Shown piece after piece: positions 58,332 to 64,000 of a stretch of DNA of 64,000 nucleotides. Numbering within the stretch: the stretch's first letter is position 1; every line of letters starts with the position of its first letter. Where the stretch lies: contig CM077671.1 in assembly GCA_039707655.1 (NCBI GenBank), positions 366,198,720-366,262,719 of the forward strand, given 5' to 3'. This DNA comes from Elymus sibiricus (Eukaryota; Streptophyta; Magnoliopsida; Poales; Poaceae). The notes beneath the pieces were generated by a model. That model did not search any database, was not told where the DNA came from, and saw only the letters and a list, made by a program, of their open reading frames with translations. The position numbers and the translations under genes were made by a program.

Positions 58332-59639
58332 ATGGATCGCCTGTTTCCACCGCGCCCTGCGACGCAGCTTGTGCTTCGCACTTGGGCTCGTGATGCCCCT
58401 GGTTTTCCAGCTGTCCTGATCGCCCTCCTGACCAGACTTGGCTACCGCTGGTACCCCGAGTATATGGTTTACGAGGATTACCGCGAGTTCAACCAGGAAC
58501 AGTACCATGCTGATGTTTGTATCTATGATCAGCGAGATGACTCAGACCTCGAGCTTGCACTTGCTGCTCAAGACGTCACCGACTTTGCCACTCTCGTGAA
58601 CAAGGCTATTCTGGTTGAGACCGCTCAGATCAAGCACAAGGAGTCGCAGAAGCGCTATGGTGACATTGGCTCATCTTCGAGCCCAGCACAGAAGCGTCGT
58701 ATCTGGATTCCCAACAGTGTGTACCGTCCAGCTGCCCCTGCGCCAAGACCCTCTTATGCTGCACCCCGTCTGCCTCCTCCACCACCGAGGCAACCAAGAG
58801 TTCAAGCTGCTCCACCGTGTGTTGCTCCTCTTCGTCCTGAAGATGGTCTATGCTTCAAGTGCCGCAAACCAGGTCACCTTGCTAAGGACTGCAGCCAGAA
58901 TCAGAATCAGTTGGCATTTCCTCGTAATGGCCGTGGCAATGGTCGTGGCAACAATCAGACCCGCAACTATAATACTAGGTCTGCTGCTTATGGTCGTGGA
59001 CATGCTTACAATATTGACATTGAAGAAGTTCAGGATCAGCCTGCTACTGTGATGGGTACCCTCCTCGTTAACTCAGTACCTGCTTCTGTTTTATTTGATT
59101 CAGGAGCATCACATTCATTCATGTCGGGGAAATTTGCATTTAAGCATAGCATACAATATGAGGAGATGCATACCCCACTGGTCGTTAAAACCCCCAGTGG
59201 CCGTTGTCAAACCTCCATGATAGCACGCGATATCCCTATTGAAATCAAAGGATTGGAATTTCTTGTTTCACCCATTGTATTGAACTCTTCCACCATAGAC
59301 CTCATTCTGGGAATGGATTGGTTGAAAGCTCACACTGCTTCGATCAATTGTGCCACCAAGATCGTCCAACTCCTACACCCCTCAGATGAGATAGTGAACT
59401 ACACCGCCCGCATTACTCAGAATGCCGAAGCTCAGATATATGCTCTGAATGCTTTGCACGCCTCACCTCTTGAGGGAATTGAGAACGTTCCGGTCATCCG
59501 TGACTTTCCGGACGTCTTTCCGGAAGAACTTCCAGGAATACCCCCGGTTAGAGCTGTCGCGCCTGGGCCCCGGCTACCCTCGCAACGTGCAGGAGTGCAA
59601 AGGGCGATGGCCCAAGACCCCTTTGTGCTTAGGATTTAG
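58332..59639 (+). pseudogene. Truncated second polyprotein copy (Gag-like, zinc knuckle, protease only)
   Basis: It is nearly identical to 49792-51019, including the CCHC knuckle and the [10 protein letters not shown] protease motif. It follows the first copy as far as the phrase gttagagctgtcg (ending 59559). It then runs into LTR sequence (cgcctgggccccggctaccc), which adds about 27 unrelated codons before TAG at 59637-59639. RT, RNase H, integrase and chromodomain are absent. The two parental sequences share tgtcg at the junction. Confidence 0.9.
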
Positions 59640-60575
59640 ACCGGCGTGTTGACCTCTCTGCTGAGCTCTAGGTCGGGCTGCGATGTGTCGATCAGCCGAG
59701 GCCGGGCATTACCCAGCCAGTGTGTCCGGCCGGAGTTAATCGAGCGTGTTGGGTAACAGTAGTGCACCCCTGCAGGGAAGATATCTATTCGAATAGCCGT
59801 GTCCACGGTAACAGGACGCTCGGAGTTGTGCCTGGATCTATGACAACTACAAATTGATGATGATTCATATTAAACTGTTAATAATGCTCTCGGGACCGCT
59901 TTCTCGTAGGGAGTCGAGAAAGGATCTCAGGGCATTGCTGTTGTATATCCACATGTATGCTACTATTATCTACTCTCTTCTGATGCTGCAAGACTACTTG
60001 AAGATGCTAGTCTTCGATAGGCTAGGCCTTTCTCTCTTCTGGCATTTCTGCTATATAGTCCACAGATACAGCCTTTTCATTTGATACCAATGCATACTTA
60101 GCATAGTTCTGATGTCAGTCTTGCGAGTACTTTGGATGAGTACTCACGGTTGCTCTGCTATTCATTTTCCCCCATACCTATATGATGATACATCAGACGA
60201 CGGAGCCCAGGAGCCAGACGACACTGCCGGAGCTTACTACCAGGAGGGTCCCGACGGCACTTACTGCTGGGTTGATCCAGCCGACCAGGAGTAGTTAGGA
60301 GGTTCCCAGGCAGGAGGCCTGCGCCTTTTCGATCTGTATCGTTGTTTGTGCTAGCCTTCTTAAGGCAAAACTTGACTAACTATGTCTGTACTCAGATATC
60401 ATTTGTGTGTATGACTTATGTATTCGGGTCCTCGTGACCCCTGGCTTGTAATATGATGATTTATGCTTATTATTTGAGTTTAGAGTTGTGTTGTGATATT
60501 GATTAGTGAGTCCCTAATCTTGGTCGTACGCGTCTGCGTGTATGATTAGCGTACGGTCAAATTGGGGGCGTCACA
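59560..60575 (+). repeat. LTR3, 3'-terminal 1,016 bp only
   Basis: It corresponds to LTR1 positions 48382-49397 with no length change and three substitutions. The first 3.03 kb of this LTR and the last 2.87 kb of internal region 2 are missing as one deletion. It ends at the outer TSD ttgga. Confidence 0.95.
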
Positions 60576-61703
60576 TTGGAGCCTTTTCCGGTAATCTGCC
60601 GGAGGGGGAATCGATCACGGAGGGCATCTACATTAACTCCATTGCCCCTCCGATGATGCGTGAGTAGTTCACCACAGACCTTCGGGTCCATAGCTAGTAG
60701 CTAGATGGCTTCTTCTCTCTCTTTGCTCTTCAATACCATGTTCTTCATGATCTTCATGGAGATCTATCCGATGTAATACTCTTTTGCGGTGTGTTTGTCG
60801 AGATCCGATGAATTGTGGGTTTATGTTCAGATTATCTATGAATATTATTTGAGTCTTTTCTGAATTCTTACATGCATGATTTCATATCTTTGCAAGTCTC
60901 TTCGAGTTATTGGTTTGGTTTGGCCAACTAGATTGGTAATTCTTGCAATGGGAGAAGTGCTTAGTTTTGGGTTCAATCTTGCGGTGTCCTCACCTAGTGA
61001 CATAGTAGGGGTAGCGAGGCACGTATTGCATTGTTGCCATCGAGGATAAAAAGATGGGGTTTTCATCATATTGCTTGAGTTTATCCCTCTACATCATGTC
61101 ATCTTACCTAATGAGTTACTCTGTTCTTCATGAACTTAATACTCTAGATGCAGGCAGGAGTCGGTCGATGTGTGGAGTAATAGTAGTAGATGCAGAATCG
61201 TTTTGGTCTACTTGACACGGACGTGATGCCTATATGCATAATCATTGCCTTGGATATCTACATAATTATTCGCTTTTCTATCAATTGCTCGACAGTAATT
61301 TGTTCACCCACCGTATTATTTGCCATCATGAGAGAAGCCTCTAGTGAAACCTATGGCCCCCGGGTCTATTTTCCATATTATACTTTCAGATCTAAAACCA
61401 AAAATACCAAAAATATCTTGCTGCAATCTTTTTACTTTTGTTTTACTTTACTTTCAAGCAATCATATCTATCTATCTCTATCAGATCTCATCCTTGCAAT
61501 TAACCGTGAAGGGATTGCCAGCCCCTTTATTGCGTTGGGTGCAAGTGTTTGATTATTTGTGTAGGTACACCTATTGGGGACTTGCTTGTATCTCCTACTG
61601 GATTGATACCTTGGTTCTCAACAACTGAGGGAAATACTTATCTACTTTGCTGCATCACCCTTTCCTCTTCAAGGGAAAACCAACGCATGCTCGAGAAGTA
61701 GCA

Positions 61704-63276
61704 GCGGCATGGAAAATCCTATGTGATGTATTAGCGACATGCGTCTCCCTTTTGTAGACGAGGGAGGGGCAGTTCCGGCCATCAGGGGGCAAAATTACTT
61801 CGGCGGCATGACTTGTCCAACCGTTTGAATCCACGGAAAATCGTATGATGCCGAAAACCCACGGGATCTGGCACGGCGTCATCACATGGCCCCTGTAGGA
61901 TGTGGTAAAAGTTTGGGCACGTTTTGAATAGGCCTCACATGAGGCCGCTTGTAAACTACACCATCTCCGAGGTAGTCTCTCGGTATCGAGAGGAAAGGTG
62001 TCGGGTTTGTGAAGGAAGTGCTGGTCCTGCTGCTTCGTTGTTCTCGAAACTTTTCGTGCTCTCAAAGGAGGCCATCGAATGAGACGTGTCAGGCCCCCGC
62101 ATTTTTCTGGCCCGCCAGCAATATTTGAGACATTTATTGCATTTCTAGGGTTTCAGCGTCGAAAATTACAGATCTGCAAGGCGACACATGAAATCATGCC
62201 CAGAAGCGGCATGGAAAATCCTATGTGATGTATTAGCGACATGCGTCTCCCTTTGGCAGACAAGGGAGGGGCAGTTCCGGCCACCAGGGGGCGAAATTAC
62301 TTCGACGGCATGACTCGTCCAACCGTTTGAATCCACAGAAAATCATATGATGCCGGAAATCCACGGGATCTGGCACGGCATCATCACATGGCCCTATAGG
62401 GTGTGGTAAAAGTTTGAGCGCGTTTCTAATAGGCTTCACCTGAGGCCGCTTGTAAACTGCACCATCTCCGAGGTAGTCTCTCGGTATCGAGAGGGAAGTT
62501 GTCGGGGTTGTGAAGGAAGTGTTGGTCCTGCTGCTCCGTTGGCCTCGAAACTTTTCGTGCTCTCAAAGGACTCCATTGAAAGAGACGTCTCAGGCCCCCG
62601 CATTTTTTTGACCCGCCTGCAATATTTGAGACATTTATTGCATTTCTAGGGTTTCAACGCCGGAAATTGCAGATCTGCAAGGCAACACATGAAATCATGC
62701 CTAGAAGCGGCATGGAAAATCCTATGTGATGTATTAGCAACATGCGTCTCCCTTTTGCAGACGAGGGAGGGGCAGTTCCGACCATCAGGGGGCGAAATTA
62801 CTTCGACTGCATGACTCGTCCAACCGTTTGAATCCACGAAAAATCATATGATGTCGGAAATCCACGGGATCTGGCACGGCGTCATCACATGGCCCTGTAG
62901 GGTGTGGTAAAAGGTTGGGCGCATTTCGAATAGGCCTCACCTGAGGCCGCTTGTAAACTGCACCATCTCCGAGGTAGTCTCTCGGTATCGAGAGGGAAGG
63001 TGTCGGGTTTGTGAAGGAAGTGTTGATCCTGCTGCTCCGTTGGCCTCGAAACTTTTCATGCTCTCAAAGGAGGCCATCGAATGAGACGTGTCAGGCCCCG
63101 CATTTTTCTGACCCGCCTGTAATATTTGAGACATTTATTGCATTTTAGGGTTTCAGCGCCGGAAATTGCAGATCTGCAAGGCGACACATGAAATCATTCC
63201 CAGAAGCGGCATGGAAAATCCTATGTGATGTATTAGTGACATGCGTCTCCCTTTTGTAGACGAGGGAGGGGCAGTT
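61704..63276 (+). repeat. Tandem array units B, C, D and partial E (about 500 bp each)
   Basis: Units start with gcggcatggaaaatcctatg at 61704, 62206, 62707 and 63206 (periods 502, 501, 499). The fifth breaks off at about 63276. Each contains atcgagagg, ccacgggatctggcacggcg and catttctagggtttcagcg. Minus-strand frames of 60-136 codons exist in each unit but differ in extent and stop positions, so I regard the array as non-coding. With unit A (44395-44887) it forms an array of at least four units that predates the solo LTR insertion. Confidence 0.9.
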
Positions 63277-63904
63277 GCGGAGATTCCCCAGTCCGTAGTC
63301 CTCCGCGATCTACATCTTTGACCGGACTCGAAAGGGGTTTGATCGGGGTGAATTCCTCTTGGTTTGCGTTAAGGTAGGTCATGGAGACATGTGGGGCCTT
63401 GTTTGATCACATGCCTTCACAAGATTCCCTTCCGACGGTGCTAAGTGCGGCACCAACACTGTAGGTGCATAACCTTCCTATGGGATTGTCGCGTTTGTGA
63501 GACAAGTGTGTTTTCGGCTGCTAAACCTTTCTGGACATGCCAAACCCTAAACCCTGAACCTTTTTGTGGTAATGTCGTGTTTGTGATGCAAGCGCTTCTT
63601 TTGCCAAAAAGCTAGGGGTACATACATTTGGACTTACCCACCAACTAAGGAATAAATATAATAGCATGAATAAGGGTCGCAACAACTTGTCATTTTGCAT
63701 GTGATCGTAATATGGGTACACTATGGTTTTGGAAGAGTATAAGACCATCAAAATATTAAACTGGATACAGAGAGAGATAGAGAAATTGAGGGCATAAAAA
63801 AATAAGACCAATGAAAACTAGTTGGGAGAAAATGGATGAGAAAGAAGGGAGGTCATTTTAAAACAATTTTTGCATTAAAAAAATAGGCTTGCAAAAAATC
63901 GAAG
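63277..63904. other. CACTA-3 sequence right of the tandem array
   Basis: It begins with a diverged copy of the block seen left of the array (cggagattccccagtccgtag ... gaaaggggtttgatcg). It includes a short telomere-like phrase (aaccctaaaccctgaacc, about 63544) and then AT-rich sequence. No gene is recognised. Confidence 0.5.
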
Positions 63905-64000
63905 AAAATGTAAGCTGAGTGCGTTCACTATGCACAGGGCTTATATGACATGTAAGCCGAGTGCTCTGGCAGGGCACACGGCTTATATGACATGTAACCC
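63905..64000. repeat. CACTA-3 opposite subterminal array, start
   Basis: Copies of taagc(c/t)gagtgc and ggcttatatgacatgtaa appear in the last 95 bp. They match the left subterminal motif of CACTA-3. The terminal repeat should lie beyond the window. Confidence 0.8.

Larger units (their letters stand above)
45348..60575 (+). mobile_element. Ty3/Gypsy chromovirus insertion with three LTRs and two internal regions
   Basis: The outer ends are TGTAACGCCCCCATG (45348) and GGGGGCGTCACA (60575), flanked by the 5-bp TSD ttgga (45343-45347, 60576-60580). Order: LTR1 45348-49397, internal 1 49398-53886, LTR2 53887-57937, truncated internal 2 57938-59559, and the last 1,016 bp of an LTR (LTR3, 59560-60575). 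By eye LTR1 and LTR2 differ by about 16 substitutions and one indel in 4.05 kb (about 0.4%). The two internal regions differ at about 9 of 1,622 sites, and LTR3 differs from LTR1 at 3 of 1,016. The insertion is therefore young. Confidence 0.9.
44888..61703 (+). mobile_element. Solo LTR (TGATACGT family), split by the nested Gypsy element
   Basis: The LTR starts TGATACGTCTCCAACGTATC at 44888 and ends ...gagaagtagca at 61703. The direct repeat gcggc flanks it at 44883-44887 and 61704-61708. Removing the nested insertion (45348-60575 plus one TTGGA copy) leaves about 1.58 kb, a single LTR without internal region. This indicates loss of the rest of the element by LTR-LTR recombination. The right part (60581-61703) contains the phrase gatgatgcgtgagtagttca shared in similar form with the LTR at 1-844. 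Confidence 0.85.

Noticed and set aside
61190..61628. Frames of 94-120 codons in the solo LTR
   Set aside because: Within LTR sequence, overlapping in different frames, no motif.
61655..63134. Minus-strand frames of 63-136 codons in the tandem units, possibly a repeated protein
   Set aside because: Frames differ in start, stop and register between units that are otherwise about 90% identical, so coding constraint is unlikely.

Overview
This window looks like a repeat-dense stretch of a large grass genome of the Triticeae (wheat, Aegilops or barley type). The evidence is deeply nested LTR retrotransposons, several CACTA elements with long subterminal repeat arrays, Stowaway MITEs ending in CTCCCTCCG, and GC-rich first exons typical of grasses. 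There is no bacterial-style operon structure. Only about 10 kb (21.3-31.8 kb) looks like low-copy host sequence. It holds a frameshifted F-box gene and a decayed MATE-transporter gene.

Layout. 1-844: part of an LTR lying on the minus strand. 845-1918: terminal part of a CACTA element (here CACTA-0) whose end is at 1918. 1919-21304: a decayed Ty3/Gypsy element of the Tat lineage reading right to left. It has a TGGCGCC-type primer-binding site, protease, RT, two RNase H domains, an integrase, and an antisense accessory ORF at 1919-4072. Its 5' LTR is split by an 11.25-kb CACTA (CACTA-1, 9812-21063, 3-bp TSD TCC). CACTA-1 carries an uninterrupted TNP2-type transposase, a broken second gene (Transposase_24-like region plus a Ulp1-like region), and an 83-aa ORF joining an RNase H1-type hybrid-binding domain to a C-terminal membrane helix.

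21305-31840: the host island. The MATE pseudogene is cut by a retroposon whose 16-bp TSD duplicates a splice donor, by a probable MULE, and by a Stowaway MITE. 31841-38165: CACTA-2, internally deleted in its transposase core. It has a small coiled-coil plus membrane-anchor gene and a Ulp1-type protease gene with the His/Asp/Cys positions visible but with nonsense and frameshift lesions. 38229-39097: a long inverted repeat with a Stowaway in its loop. 39232 to beyond 64000: CACTA-3, recognised by the same 'taagccgagtg' subterminal motif at both extremes. It carries an apparent captured fragment of an ABCG-type transporter gene, a hAT-type MITE and an array of about 500-bp tandem repeats.

The tandem array is split by a solo LTR (44888-61703, TSD GCGGC). 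The solo LTR is split in turn by a young Gypsy chromovirus (45348-60575, TSD TTGGA). That insertion has three LTR copies and two internal regions. The first internal region encodes an uninterrupted 1,352-residue polyprotein with protease, RT, RNase H, integrase (D,D35E) and a chromodomain-like tail. The second is truncated by a deletion of about 5.9 kb that fuses it to the middle of the third LTR.

The most interesting signals are these. (1) CACTA-1 repeats one promoter cassette (hairpin array, GC-rich leader, intron, conserved leader block) in front of both of its genes. (2) Two different CACTA elements each carry a small protein with a C-terminal membrane anchor. (3) The Gypsy insertion has three LTRs. 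(4) Its 4-kb LTRs contain exon-like segments. Everything here comes from reading the sequence by eye. Family names are from memory of domain motifs and no database was searched.
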